Assembly (NCBI GenBank): GCA_023408815.1
Contig: JAEYJO010000066.1
Span: forward strand, 1 to 64,000
Direction of reading: 5' to 3'
Origin: Bacillota bacterium
GTDB lineage: Bacteria; Bacillota; Clostridia; Lachnospirales; Lachnospiraceae
Length of the DNA: 64,000 nt
Below are positions 26,669 through 35,781 of this stretch, one piece after another (position 1 is the stretch's first letter; every line of letters begins with the position of its first letter). The notes under the pieces were generated by a model. That model did not search any database, was not told the origin of the DNA, and saw nothing but the letters and a program-made list of their open reading frames with translations. Both the position numbers and the translations under genes were made by a program.

Positions 26669-27614
26669 GCCGATACTGTTGCTGGTTGATTTAGAAGGTA
26701 TAATAGGTGTATTAAGTCTTGCAGATATGGAAAGTAATGTGAGGTTGGCCTACAATGAAATATTTTTGGTTGTTTCTGAGCTTAGAAAAGCTGGTTTTTC
26801 TAATATTTCAGTATGCAATGTACATGACAGGGGGACTTGCTTGGATACGGCTGTAATCGAGAACATGAATGCTTCTTTGATTCAAGGTCTGTCAAGTCTT
26901 GTAAACGAAGTAAAGAAGTTCTCCTTTGCGATTATGCTAGGATTCCATGGAAAGCGGGGAAGTGGCGGACGGTTTGATCATACCTTTAGAATGGATATCC
27001 TTGAGATGTATTATGGACAGCAGAGCGTAGGTGAGGTTGGTGCTTTCTATAGATGGCTATCTATGGAAGGAATATCTGTTATTATGGTTTCGGGAGAAGG
27101 AAGTTTTACGGATGAAATAAAAGAGTTTAATTGTATTCTACATGAGATTAGGAAAACGCCGGTAAATGCAGGAATAATACAAGATGAATATATGGCTTTG
27201 GAATATGCTTTGAGAGAAGCAATCCTTATAATGAAAGATAGGAATATTATTGATCTGCAAGTACTGGAAGAAAAAATATGTATTACGATTGATAATCCGG
27301 ATAAATATTATATTGTACAAGAATATGCCAGATTTGATATGGAATTCCAATGCTTTATCTTTGCTTCACTAAATGCTTTTTTTTCCACAGTATATAATTT
27401 CGCATTGAAATTAAATGAAGCGTCACAGAAAATATATTCCTATAATATTATATTTTTGAATCAAATAAAAAAGAGCAAATATAGTAAAAAGGAATTATCG
27501 TTGTTATTAAGTGATTATGGGGATAAGGATATCTTTGAAATTAACTTTTATGACAGAAAAAATATAGCAGATAAAGTAGGTATTGTTTATGAAGATTATC
27601 TCATTCATTCATAA
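26601..27614 (+). CDS. DppA-like (M55 D-aminopeptidase family) protein
   Basis: A 337-residue protein. Residues about 26-170 match the DppA/M55 pattern: LVDLEGIIGV, HDRG, MLGFHGKRG with RFDHTF, and SVGEVGAFY with VSGEGS. M55 enzymes are zinc D-aminopeptidases. The second metal-binding Asp/His set is only partly preserved (LEGI for DMEGI), so it may be altered. The C-terminal ~130 residues have no recognised match. It overlaps both neighbours and is plainly part of the peptide operon. A D-residue-specific peptidase would make sense if a maturase epimerises the peptide; that link is inference. Confidence 0.65.
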   Translation: MNYPDYLKNICKTEETRDKLYSEPILLLVDLEGIIGVLSLADMESNVRLAYNEIFLVVSELRKAGFSNISVCNVHDRGTCLDTAVIENMNASLIQGLSSLVNEVKKFSFAIMLGFHGKRGSGGRFDHTFRMDILEMYYGQQSVGEVGAFYRWLSMEGISVIMVSGEGSFTDEIKEFNCILHEIRKTPVNAGIIQDEYMALEYALREAILIMKDRNIIDLQVLEEKICITIDNPDKYYIVQEYARFDMEFQCFIFASLNAFFSTVYNFALKLNEASQKIYSYNIIFLNQIKKSKYSKKELSLLLSDYGDKDIFEINFYDRKNIADKVGIVYEDYLIHS

Positions 27615-29223
27615 GTGCTATAGTTATATCAATAATCATAAAGTAGGTTTTTGGGCTATAGTTTTATTAAAGGGAATTTCAATTATAACATCAATAGTTA
27701 TTGCTTTTTGCATGTCACGCATAATAGCGTTGATTTCTATGACGGATATTCGGCATTTGATGATGTACATATTGGTATTGGCAACAACGTACGGAATTTC
27801 ATTGATTTGTCAATATATTTCTTTTGCATTATATCAGAAGGTTGAAAAGGATACTCGTATAGAACTGAAAAAAGTAATTTTGGATAATATGTTGCATTCG
27901 TTTTCACTTAATCAAGGAGAAAGACAATCTATAAATTCGGCAAAAGCAAATGAAATATTATATGCTGATGCAAATAATATTACTACTTTGCTATTTGCTA
28001 CAGTTGATTTGCTGACTGGGGGATTCACAATAATACTCACCGGTGTACTATTATTTTCAATAAATATTTCTCTTGCACTTATTTTAACGGTAATTTTTGT
28101 TTTTGCAGCGCTTTTCGTATTCAATTATTCCAAAGTATTAAAACGAATTAACATTAAATTGAGAGAAGAAACTGATGTTCATTTTAAGCTGACGAGGGAT
28201 ATTTTAAAAAGTATTAAATATATATGTTTGTCAAATTCAAGTGATTTTCATTTTGAGAGATATACAGATAACCTTGATAAAGTAAAAAAGAGTACTAAGT
28301 ATAGGGATAAAGCGGCATGGCGCTTGGGGTATTTAAGTTCCATTATGGGATACGCTTGGACTATCATATTTTTATGTATTGGAGCGAAGCTGCTAAGTCT
28401 AGATCAACTTGATGTATCAGACTTTATATTGTTTTTTTCTTATTCAAGAATCTATAGTACGGGAATAACGAACATATTAAACCAGTACTCTGATTTGCAA
28501 CAAATGACAGTTTCCGTTGAAAGAGTATTTGATTTATTGAAAATATATAGAAAAGAAGATGAAAAGTTAAAAGTTGATTTTCCAAAGGAACTGAATTCTA
28601 TTATCATATCAAATTTGGACTTCAGTTATGGTGAACATAAAGTTATTTCTGCATTAAATAAAAAAGTAAATTTTAATGCTATATTGGTTACTGGTAATAA
28701 CGGTAAAGGTAAAACTACATTTTTAAATATATTATCAGGGATACTATCACCACAAGGCGGAACCGTATTGTATAATGATATGCCAGTTGAAAATATTTCT
28801 TTTAAGAGCTTGTGCAATTCAATTTCATATGCTTCGCAAGGTGATTTGATTTTTGATATGTCAATTAAAGATAACATATTGTCTTTTGCAGGAAATGAGG
28901 CTATTTCAGATGAAAAATTAGCTGATATTTGTAAGAAAGTAGGCATACTGAATGATATTCTTGATCTTGAGAAAAATTTTGACACACAAATAAGTGAAAT
29001 AAGAGATTTTTCTTTTGGACAGAAAAAGAAAATGCTGTTAGTGAGGGCATGTCTTAGACCATCACAAATAATTCTTTTTGATGAACCGTTAGAGGGTCTG
29101 GATGAATCATCTCAAAAACTTGTTGTTAATCTTATATCTACAATAACAGAAGAAAAATATGTGTTTATAGCTACTCATAAACCAGAACAGTTTGTTTTTT
29201 GTAAAGATACCATTATGCTATAG
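27589..29223 (+). CDS. ABC exporter (membrane domain fused to ATPase)
   Basis: A 544-residue half-transporter. Six membrane helices (about 1-290) precede an ATPase with Walker A GNNGKGKTT, signature FSFGQKKK (an SFGQ variant of LSGGQ), Walker B ILFDEP and switch His in ATHK. There is no peptidase C39 domain, so leader removal must be done elsewhere, perhaps by the HEIFH lipoprotein. The start is ATG 27589 with AGTAGG upstream; a TTG lies two codons earlier. Last gene of the operon and the likely exporter of the mature peptide. Confidence 0.88.
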   Translation: MKIISFIHKCYSYINNHKVGFWAIVLLKGISIITSIVIAFCMSRIIALISMTDIRHLMMYILVLATTYGISLICQYISFALYQKVEKDTRIELKKVILDNMLHSFSLNQGERQSINSAKANEILYADANNITTLLFATVDLLTGGFTIILTGVLLFSINISLALILTVIFVFAALFVFNYSKVLKRINIKLREETDVHFKLTRDILKSIKYICLSNSSDFHFERYTDNLDKVKKSTKYRDKAAWRLGYLSSIMGYAWTIIFLCIGAKLLSLDQLDVSDFILFFSYSRIYSTGITNILNQYSDLQQMTVSVERVFDLLKIYRKEDEKLKVDFPKELNSIIISNLDFSYGEHKVISALNKKVNFNAILVTGNNGKGKTTFLNILSGILSPQGGTVLYNDMPVENISFKSLCNSISYASQGDLIFDMSIKDNILSFAGNEAISDEKLADICKKVGILNDILDLEKNFDTQISEIRDFSFGQKKKMLLVRACLRPSQIILFDEPLEGLDESSQKLVVNLISTITEEKYVFIATHKPEQFVFCKDTIML

Positions 29224-29306
29224 AATTAAGATGAGAAGCTCAACAATCAAAATATGAAGAATATTTGATTGGGCTAATAGAATCGAAGCTGAACCATTGC
29301 AGTTTC

Positions 29307-29445
29307 GGATTTTGTGCTTTTTTATGAGGCAGTAGGCATGATTACATTAAAGAATCTGGAGTTGCCCACTTCTTTGGGCATGGCGGTTATAGATGTTAGC
29401 CAACGTAAAAATAAAATGGGTTATAACAGTCCGCCCAGCGAGGAT
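29307..29445 (+). pseudogene. fragment of a second HEIFH-lipoprotein gene
   Basis: Encodes a stretch clearly paralogous to the C-terminal part of the lipoprotein at 23623-25236 (LFYEAVGMITLK, LGMAVIDVSQRKN against LFYEAVGVITLK, LGMAVIDINQRKN). Upstream and downstream parts of the gene are missing. The same open frame then continues with about 48 unrelated codons to 29592 that I cannot assign. It suggests that the island once held a second lipoprotein or was rebuilt by recombination. Confidence 0.75.
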
Positions 29446-29588
29446 GCTTATTTCGCATTGCAGAATACTAATGATGAGGAAACATGGACCGTATGGCAGA
29501 TGCCGGAATATGGAAAGTGGATTGAAAAAGAAATTGTAATGTTTTTGCGGGTGACGACGGAGCTTTATATTAAAAGGACAGAGCTTAT

Positions 29589-30875
29589 TTAAGACGGCGG
29601 GAGACATACCGTAAAGGTAGATCCTCCTCCAGGCGTATCGGTAATCCGGATAGAGCCGTTATGAGCCTGAACAATTTCAGAAGCGATACATAGACCTAAC
29701 CCGAAGTGCCCTTTGGCGCTTCGGGATTTTTCACTTCGGTAAAAGCGATGAAAAATCTTCTCCTTCTCATCATTGGGAATACCGATGCCCGTATCGCTGA
29801 CGATAATAAGAAAATGCTTTTTTCTCTGTTGCAGAGAGAGGCTTACGGTTCCTCCTGCGGGAGTATAGCTTATCGCGTTGTGCAAGAGGATTGCGGCGAC
29901 TTGTTCGATGCGGGCCTTATCACAGCGGCAAGAGGGCAGGGCGGTATCCGGCAGATGAACGGTAAGAGTCAGATTTTTTTCCTTTGCCATAGGTTCAAAG
30001 GCTTCGTAGGAATTAAGCAAAAGTGTATCCAGCTCTGCGCTCTCTTTCTCGATGGAAAAGCTGTGGTTGTCGGACCGTGACAAGTCAAGCATGTCTTCAA
30101 TTAAAGCTGACATCCGCTGGGATTCAGATTCCATTATATTGAGAAAAGTCTCTTTTTTATTTTCAGGCGCTTGTTTAAAGCTTTCCAGACAGGAAAGGAT
30201 AACTGCCAGAGGAGTGCGCAGTTCGTGAGAGGCAGAGGCTACAAACTGAATCTGATTTTTCCTGTTTTCTTCAATTGGTCTCAGCAGTATTTTAGTAAAA
30301 GCATAAGAAAGTATCCATAGAATAACGAGAACGAAGGAGATGATTCCCGAAAAGAGAAGACGCTGATTAAAAAGCTGCAGTTTCATTGGTGTCAGCGATG
30401 AAAGTACCAGCATTTGCAGCATGCTTTTTCCTTTTTCCAATGTGATGACCGAAGCGTAAAATTCTTCTTCATTCCCAGATCTAAAGATAAATTCCACATG
30501 AGTAGAATGATAGAGCGCAGGCCCGGTAGGTTCTATGGAAAAGTTATTCCGATAATAGGCAAAGGCCTCTGTATACAGTTCCTCCACATCTGTATGTGCG
30601 GAAAGACTGTTAAATAAAAAGGGAATATTATTATCCATCAAAAAAATCAGATATTTACCGTTATCCTCCAGTTTGGACAGCCATTCATCCGTAATGACGG
30701 ACTGCTGCTCTAAATTTGCAGTGACTGTATTAATATTATTCCGAAAGGAAAGAAGCTGGGTATCTTTTAGATTTTTTTCGGATATGTATAAGTACCCCAG
30801 CGTCATAATCACCAATATTAAGGTTGTAATGCCGCCGCACATGAGTGTCAGGCGATACTGTACCTTTTTAAACAT
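29589..30875 (-). CDS. sensor histidine kinase (HisKA type)
   Basis: A 428-residue kinase. Membrane helices near 12-30 and 172-194 bracket an extracellular domain. The phospho-acceptor His lies in ASHELRTPLAV and the ATPase domain has NAISYTPAGG, DTGIGIP and FGLGLCIASEI. The start overlaps the response-regulator stop by 8 bases. Its last 234 bases are also present at 19104-19337. Together with the regulator it probably controls the divergent lipoprotein/permease operon. Confidence 0.92.
   Translation of the reverse strand: MFKKVQYRLTLMCGGITTLILVIMTLGYLYISEKNLKDTQLLSFRNNINTVTANLEQQSVITDEWLSKLEDNGKYLIFLMDNNIPFLFNSLSAHTDVEELYTEAFAYYRNNFSIEPTGPALYHSTHVEFIFRSGNEEEFYASVITLEKGKSMLQMLVLSSLTPMKLQLFNQRLLFSGIISFVLVILWILSYAFTKILLRPIEENRKNQIQFVASASHELRTPLAVILSCLESFKQAPENKKETFLNIMESESQRMSALIEDMLDLSRSDNHSFSIEKESAELDTLLLNSYEAFEPMAKEKNLTLTVHLPDTALPSCRCDKARIEQVAAILLHNAISYTPAGGTVSLSLQQRKKHFLIIVSDTGIGIPNDEKEKIFHRFYRSEKSRSAKGHFGLGLCIASEIVQAHNGSIRITDTPGGGSTFTVCLPPS
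29591..29824. repeat. 234-bp direct repeat, right copy (inside kinase gene)
   Basis: Counterpart of 19104-19337. The right copy belongs to the intact kinase gene, so the left one is the remnant. Confidence 0.92.
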
Positions 30876-31554
30876 TAGCGGCTCCTTCCTTCAGGCAGTA
30901 TCCTATCCCCCGAATCGTCATGATTTGGAGCCTGCTTCCGATCGCCAAAAGCCGTCTGCGCAAAAAATGGATATAATTATCCAGATTCCCGTCTTCCACA
31001 TCGCTATCCGGGCCCCATACCTTTAATAACAGCGTGTTTCTGGAAAGTGTCTGCCCTTGATTTCGTAAAAAGGCTTCCAGCAAAGTGCCTTCTCTTTTGG
31101 AAAGGGAACAGCTTCCCTTTGGTCCGGTCAAAATATTTTCTTCAGTAGAGTAAGTAATATCGGACAAAATAAATTTATTATCGTTGGCAAGGATAGGAGA
31201 GCGCCTCGTTACGCAATAAATTCTGGCCAGAAGCTCTTCAAAGGCGAAGGGCTTGACCAAATAATCATCCGCACCCATATTCAATCCCTCTACCTTGTCG
31301 GACAGCGCTCCAAGAGCGGTTATCAGTATTACCGGAATGGTAATTCCTTCTCTGCGCAAGTCTTGCAGCACATCGGTGCCCTCCATAGTGGGAAGCATGC
31401 GGTCAAGCAGGATGACATCATGAATATTCTCTTTAGCCAAAAATAGTGCCTCTTCCCCGTCAAAACAGGAATCTACCATAAACCCTTGGACATTTAGCTG
31501 ATAAGAAAGCGTATGATTTAAGTTTGTATCGTCTTCGGCAAGTAAAATTCTCAT
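30868..31554 (-). CDS. OmpR-family response regulator
   Basis: A 228-residue regulator: receiver with Asp51 (LLDRMLP) and Lys in LVKPF, then a winged helix (GTLLEAFLRNQGQTLSRNTLL, VDVEDGNLDNYIHFLRRR-like pattern). ATG 31554 with AAGAGG upstream is preferred to an open frame reaching 31596. First gene of the regulator-kinase pair. TTAGAGA repeats upstream of the divergent operon are its likely binding site. Confidence 0.92.
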   Translation of the reverse strand: MRILLAEDDTNLNHTLSYQLNVQGFMVDSCFDGEEALFLAKENIHDVILLDRMLPTMEGTDVLQDLRREGITIPVILITALGALSDKVEGLNMGADDYLVKPFAFEELLARIYCVTRRSPILANDNKFILSDITYSTEENILTGPKGSCSLSKREGTLLEAFLRNQGQTLSRNTLLLKVWGPDSDVEDGNLDNYIHFLRRRLLAIGSRLQIMTIRGIGYCLKEGAANV

Positions 31555-31674
31555 ATTGATATGACCTCTTAATTGGGATGTAAATACTATTACCATAGTA
31601 ACATAGAAATCTTTAAATATTCTCTAAAATTTATATTCCCTTATGAGGAAAGACTGAATTTAAATAATTTTACC

Positions 31675-31707
31675 TTAGAGATACTTTAGAGAATGATCTG
31701 ATATGAT
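31675..31707 (+). promoter_or_regulatory. PhoP-box-like direct repeat and -10 box
   Basis: TTAGAGA at 31675-31681 and again at 31686-31692 (11-bp period), then TATGAT at 31702-31707. Two half-sites one helical turn apart with no proper -35 is the usual form of an OmpR-type activated promoter. A reversed TTAGAGA also lies at 31621-31627 toward the regulator gene. Confidence 0.6.
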
Positions 31708-31763
31708 GAGCATACCATCGATGGTACCATCAATTGATTATAAATGAAGAAGGAGAAAAAGCA

Positions 31764-32384
31764 ATGAAAAAGAAGGTTCTTATGATAGGGCTGATGGCCG
31801 CGGCGCTTTGTCTGGTGGCAGGCTGTCAAGGGAAGCAGGAAGAAGCGGTACCTCTTGAAGCAGAAATTGTAGAAGATGAAGTACCGGTGAAAACAGAAGA
31901 TAATGGAACGCAGGATAGTAAAACAAAGGATGGTGAAAAAGAAGATATTTCTGCGGATACAGAAGAAGATATAACTGCAGAAGAAAATACGGATACAGAA
32001 GACATAGATACGGAAGCAAACAAGCAAAAGAATAACACTGAAAACAATTCCGGCAGTCAAAGTATGAAGGCAGAACTAAGCGGTATGGTAAAAAGTGTTG
32101 GAGATAGTAATGTAACGGTCAGTCAGATATTTACCATGGATACGGGAGACGGTCTGATTGCCGTGTCTTCTGTTTCTGAGGATGGAGATGAAAACATACT
32201 GAGTATATATTTCAATGCTGGCGCGAAGTATGAATTTAATATAATCAGAGATGGAGGAGGGAATGTAGAAAGCAGAGAAGGGGCCTTTGAAGACATTGAA
32301 AAGGGCATGATTTTACATATGACAGGCAATTGGGACGGAAATGATTTTTATGCGGATTTTATATCGATCAATGAAGTTAAGTAA
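31764..32384 (+). CDS. small acidic lipoprotein
   Basis: A 206-residue lipoprotein with lipobox LVAGC near residue 22. A Glu/Asp/Thr-rich, low-complexity linker spans about 25-95, and a compact C-terminal domain of ~105 residues starts at MKAELSGMVKSV. No family recognised. AAGGAG precedes ATG 31764. First gene of the operon running to 38312, so it may be an accessory sensor or binding subunit of that system. Confidence 0.75.
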   Translation: MKKKVLMIGLMAAALCLVAGCQGKQEEAVPLEAEIVEDEVPVKTEDNGTQDSKTKDGEKEDISADTEEDITAEENTDTEDIDTEANKQKNNTENNSGSQSMKAELSGMVKSVGDSNVTVSQIFTMDTGDGLIAVSSVSEDGDENILSIYFNAGAKYEFNIIRDGGGNVESREGAFEDIEKGMILHMTGNWDGNDFYADFISINEVK

Positions 32385-32413
32385 GAAAAGCTAGAATAAT
32401 AGGGAGAACAGCA

Positions 32414-34825
32414 ATGAAAAAGAATTTTTTCAAAAAAAAGCTGATAAGTATGTTTTTGGTCGCAGCAATGGTCATTTTGGCGGCAGGCTGCCAAAATACG
32501 GCAGAAACAAACAACAGTACTGATATGAAGCAGGAGAAGGTAATAGATGATGGTATAACGGGAGTGGGGGAAGGCAGCACGGGGATGGGCAGATATGTGG
32601 AGAATGTGACAGATCTGTCAGAATACTGCTACCAGCCGGATGGCATCGAGAAGCTGTCCAACGGGAAATTAATCATTGCGGATCATTACATGCAACAGAT
32701 CGTATCTGAAGATAACGGTCTTACATGGAATCCCGAAGAGGCGGACTGGTTTACCGCGCTGCAGGCCAAAGATGCTTATTTCATGGATATTACGATAGGA
32801 GCAGATGGAACAACGGGTGTTATTTATGATGTGAGTTCTTCCCCAGATGAGAAAGAGGACTTGGAAGAGGAGCCTATGGATGAGAATGCGGCGGAAGGAG
32901 ACGACGGGGAATTCCAGCTCGATCCTGTTTGTATGATCGTAAAACCGGATGGAACCCAGGTGGAAGCGCAGTTTTCTTTGACGGAAGATGAGATATACCC
33001 TCGTGGGATATGGATTGCGGATTCCGGCAGGATTTTCGTAACTACCTTGGGAGAAACCATTTATGAAGTAAATGATGACGGCAGCAGTGAGAAATTTCTA
33101 ACGGTAGAAGGACGCCCTGATATGATATGGATTCAAGGAGATCTCATGATTATAGATGGGTACTCTTATGACAATGGGTTATTAATTTATGATATGGACA
33201 AAGAAGAGTATATGGAGGATGAGGTTTTAAACGATTTTGTTCTCGAGAATTATAAGGAAAGAGGAGAAAACGGAAGCGGTACTTATGATTTTTACTTCTT
33301 CACCGGAGAAGATGGAGTTCTTTACATGGCTGGGAGAAAAGGTCTGCATCGGCATGTTATCGGAGGAAGTGCCATAGAACAGGTTATTGACGGAAGCTTA
33401 TCCAGCCTGAGCAATCCTGCCGATGGATTGATTGGGATGATTGCACTGGAAAACAATGAATTTTTAACTTTGTTTTCCGGCGGTAAACTGGTTCATTATG
33501 TCTATAATCCGGATATACCATCAATGCCCAGTGAAAAGCTAAAAGTTTACAGCTTAAAAGAAAGCGACACCATGCGTCAGGCAGTTTCCATTTATCAGAC
33601 CAATAATCCCGATGTTTTCATCGAGTATGAGGTTGGAATGGGTGATGATAACTCCGTTACGAGAGAGGATGCCCTAAAAAAGTTAAATACACAGATTATG
33701 GCGGGAGAAGGCCCCGATCTACTTGTGCTGGATAATATGCCGGTGGATTCCTATATCGAAAAAGGAATGTTACTTAATCTGAGTACGTGTCTGGAAGGTC
33801 TGACGGGAGAAGCGGAGCTGTTCTCCAATATTACGGATGCATTTAAAAAGAACGGGGGAATTTATACCATTCCTTGTGAGATACAGATTCCGCTGGTATT
33901 GGGAAAAGAGAGATATGTCTCCGGAATTACGAATATGCAAGGCATAGCGGATGCGATGGAAGCGCTTCGCGAGGACAATCCGGAAGGAGGATTGCTGGAC
34001 ATCTACTCTGAGAGCGGAATTATCCGGTTATTATCCATGATTTCATCGCCTGCATGGAAGACGGAGAGCGGAGAGATCGATGAGGCAGCCATTTCAGAAT
34101 TTTTGACAGAGGCAAAGAGAATCTACGACGCTCAGATGGAAGGTGCGTCGGAGAAGGATGTCGATCGATATAACAGTGTAAATGATGATTATATCGCGGA
34201 ATATGGAATGAGCAGAGAAGAAGGGGATTACTTTGCAGCTATGAATGAACTGGGTTATGTAGGAGGAATGGCCCATATAGTATTGGGAACTTTATCATAT
34301 CCCTACAGCTATGCTTCGCTCAACTCCGTACAGAGGGTGAAGGGTTTCGAGGATAATGTTCTTCTTCCGGTAAGCGGACAGAGTACGAACGTATTCATAC
34401 CGAAAACGCTTATAGGGATCAGTGCGGTTTCCTCTCATACGGAAATGGCACAGGATCTGCTTAAGGTTCTCTTAGGGAAGGAAAATCAGACATCGCTGTT
34501 CAACGGTCTTGCTGTAAACAAAGCGGCATTTGAGGAGAGTTTTGTACCTAATGAAGAATATATGGGGGAAGACGGACTTTACGGTTCTGTTGCAATGTCA
34601 GATGGGGAAGGAATGATGGTTTCTCTGGATGTGTATTGGCCAGATGAGGGACAGCTTCAGACACTGAGAAACTGGATGGCAAAAGCAGACACTCCTTATG
34701 TGAAGGATAGTGTGCTGGAAGAAGCGGTACTTGAGCAGGGAATCAATTATATGCAGGGAAGCCGGAGTGTAGAGGAAGCGGTAAGCGCCATTGTAGAAAA
34801 GGCGGCTATTTATATGGCTGAATAA
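32414..34825 (+). CDS. large solute-binding lipoprotein with propeller-like front domain
   Basis: An 803-residue lipoprotein (lipobox LAAGC near Cys26). About 55-380 has repeated short beta motifs (ADSGRIFVTT, EDGVLYMAG) that look like a beta-propeller sensor. From about 375 on it reads as a family-1 extracellular solute-binding protein (LKVYSLKESDTMRQAVSIYQ, LNTQIMAGEGPDLLVLD, IPCEIQIP). Typical binding proteins are ~430 residues, so this is a fusion. It is followed by two matching permeases. Ligand unknown; carbohydrate or peptidoglycan-derived sugar is the family expectation. Confidence 0.78.
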   Translation: MKKNFFKKKLISMFLVAAMVILAAGCQNTAETNNSTDMKQEKVIDDGITGVGEGSTGMGRYVENVTDLSEYCYQPDGIEKLSNGKLIIADHYMQQIVSEDNGLTWNPEEADWFTALQAKDAYFMDITIGADGTTGVIYDVSSSPDEKEDLEEEPMDENAAEGDDGEFQLDPVCMIVKPDGTQVEAQFSLTEDEIYPRGIWIADSGRIFVTTLGETIYEVNDDGSSEKFLTVEGRPDMIWIQGDLMIIDGYSYDNGLLIYDMDKEEYMEDEVLNDFVLENYKERGENGSGTYDFYFFTGEDGVLYMAGRKGLHRHVIGGSAIEQVIDGSLSSLSNPADGLIGMIALENNEFLTLFSGGKLVHYVYNPDIPSMPSEKLKVYSLKESDTMRQAVSIYQTNNPDVFIEYEVGMGDDNSVTREDALKKLNTQIMAGEGPDLLVLDNMPVDSYIEKGMLLNLSTCLEGLTGEAELFSNITDAFKKNGGIYTIPCEIQIPLVLGKERYVSGITNMQGIADAMEALREDNPEGGLLDIYSESGIIRLLSMISSPAWKTESGEIDEAAISEFLTEAKRIYDAQMEGASEKDVDRYNSVNDDYIAEYGMSREEGDYFAAMNELGYVGGMAHIVLGTLSYPYSYASLNSVQRVKGFEDNVLLPVSGQSTNVFIPKTLIGISAVSSHTEMAQDLLKVLLGKENQTSLFNGLAVNKAAFEESFVPNEEYMGEDGLYGSVAMSDGEGMMVSLDVYWPDEGQLQTLRNWMAKADTPYVKDSVLEEAVLEQGINYMQGSRSVEEAVSAIVEKAAIYMAE

Positions 34826-34889
34826 AAAGCTGCCGGACAGGATTTCGTGCCCGATGAGGGTAACATTTAGAGATTGATTGGAGGAAGCG

Positions 34890-35774
34890 GTGAAGGAATT
34901 TAGAACCTATAAAAGGTCGGTCAGGGAGCGGAGGGCTTTCCTCCGGTTCCTGGCATTAAGTCTGTCAGGCGTGTTCCTGTTCGTCATACTCCCCTTTTTC
35001 GATGTATTCGGAAGGTCCTTTACGACGGCGGTCACCGGACAATTTAACGGTATTGAAAATTATAAGACTATTTTGGGTAATCGGGCATTTTTGCTGGCGG
35101 TAAAGAACACGCTGCGGTTTACGGGAGTATGCATCCCGCTGCTCACAATAATTGGGCTTCTTATCGCGGTACCTCTTTCCCGGATAAAGGAAGCCGGAGT
35201 CGTAAAGTCTTTCTATCTGTTTCCGCTCGCCATGCCTACGGCAGCAGTGGTCATCGTTTGGAAGCTTTTTTTTTATAAGCAGGGGTTCCTGAATTTATAC
35301 TTAAGCCGCCTGGGAGAATGGACGGGGCTTTGGGGAGAGGTTCATACGGATTATATTGGAGGAGGGGCGGCATTCTGGGTATTGATATTTAGCTATATCT
35401 GGAAAAATACAGGATATACAGTAATTTTGTGGCTGGCCGGGTTACTGGGAATACCGAACGCGCTCTTAGAAGCCGCCCAAGTAGATGGAGCCACCGGTTT
35501 GCAGTGTTTTATTCATATTGTTCTCCCGAACCTGAAAGGAAGCCTTTATACGATAGTAATTCTTTCCTTTTTAAACTCCTTTAAGATTTACAGAGAGGCC
35601 TATCTGGTAGCAGGCGCCTATCCGGCACAGGATATTTATTTGCTCCAGCATCTGTTCAATAACTGGTTCGTTAATATGGAATTTGATAAAATGGCAGCGG
35701 CGGCGGTATGTGTAGGAGGCTTTCTGTTCCTGGTAATTATGCTGTTACAATATTTTTGGGACAAAAAGGAGTGA
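34890..35774 (+). CDS. ABC importer permease, MalF/UgpA type
   Basis: A 294-residue permease with six membrane helices and the EAA loop (EAAQVDGATGLQCFIHIVLP) that contacts the ATPase. The start is GTG 34890, with GGAGGA at 34880-34885; a TTG four codons upstream overlaps the ribosome site itself. Pairs with the following permease and the large binding protein. No ATPase gene is in the operon. Confidence 0.85.
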   Translation: MKEFRTYKRSVRERRAFLRFLALSLSGVFLFVILPFFDVFGRSFTTAVTGQFNGIENYKTILGNRAFLLAVKNTLRFTGVCIPLLTIIGLLIAVPLSRIKEAGVVKSFYLFPLAMPTAAVVIVWKLFFYKQGFLNLYLSRLGEWTGLWGEVHTDYIGGGAAFWVLIFSYIWKNTGYTVILWLAGLLGIPNALLEAAQVDGATGLQCFIHIVLPNLKGSLYTIVILSFLNSFKIYREAYLVAGAYPAQDIYLLQHLFNNWFVNMEFDKMAAAAVCVGGFLFLVIMLLQYFWDKKE

Positions 35775-35781
35775 AAAAAGT

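Noticed and set aside
19985..29223. Lanthipeptide, lasso peptide or thiopeptide cluster
   Set aside because: No LanB/C/M, asparagine-synthetase-like cyclase or YcaO protein is present; the modifying enzymes are all radical-SAM.
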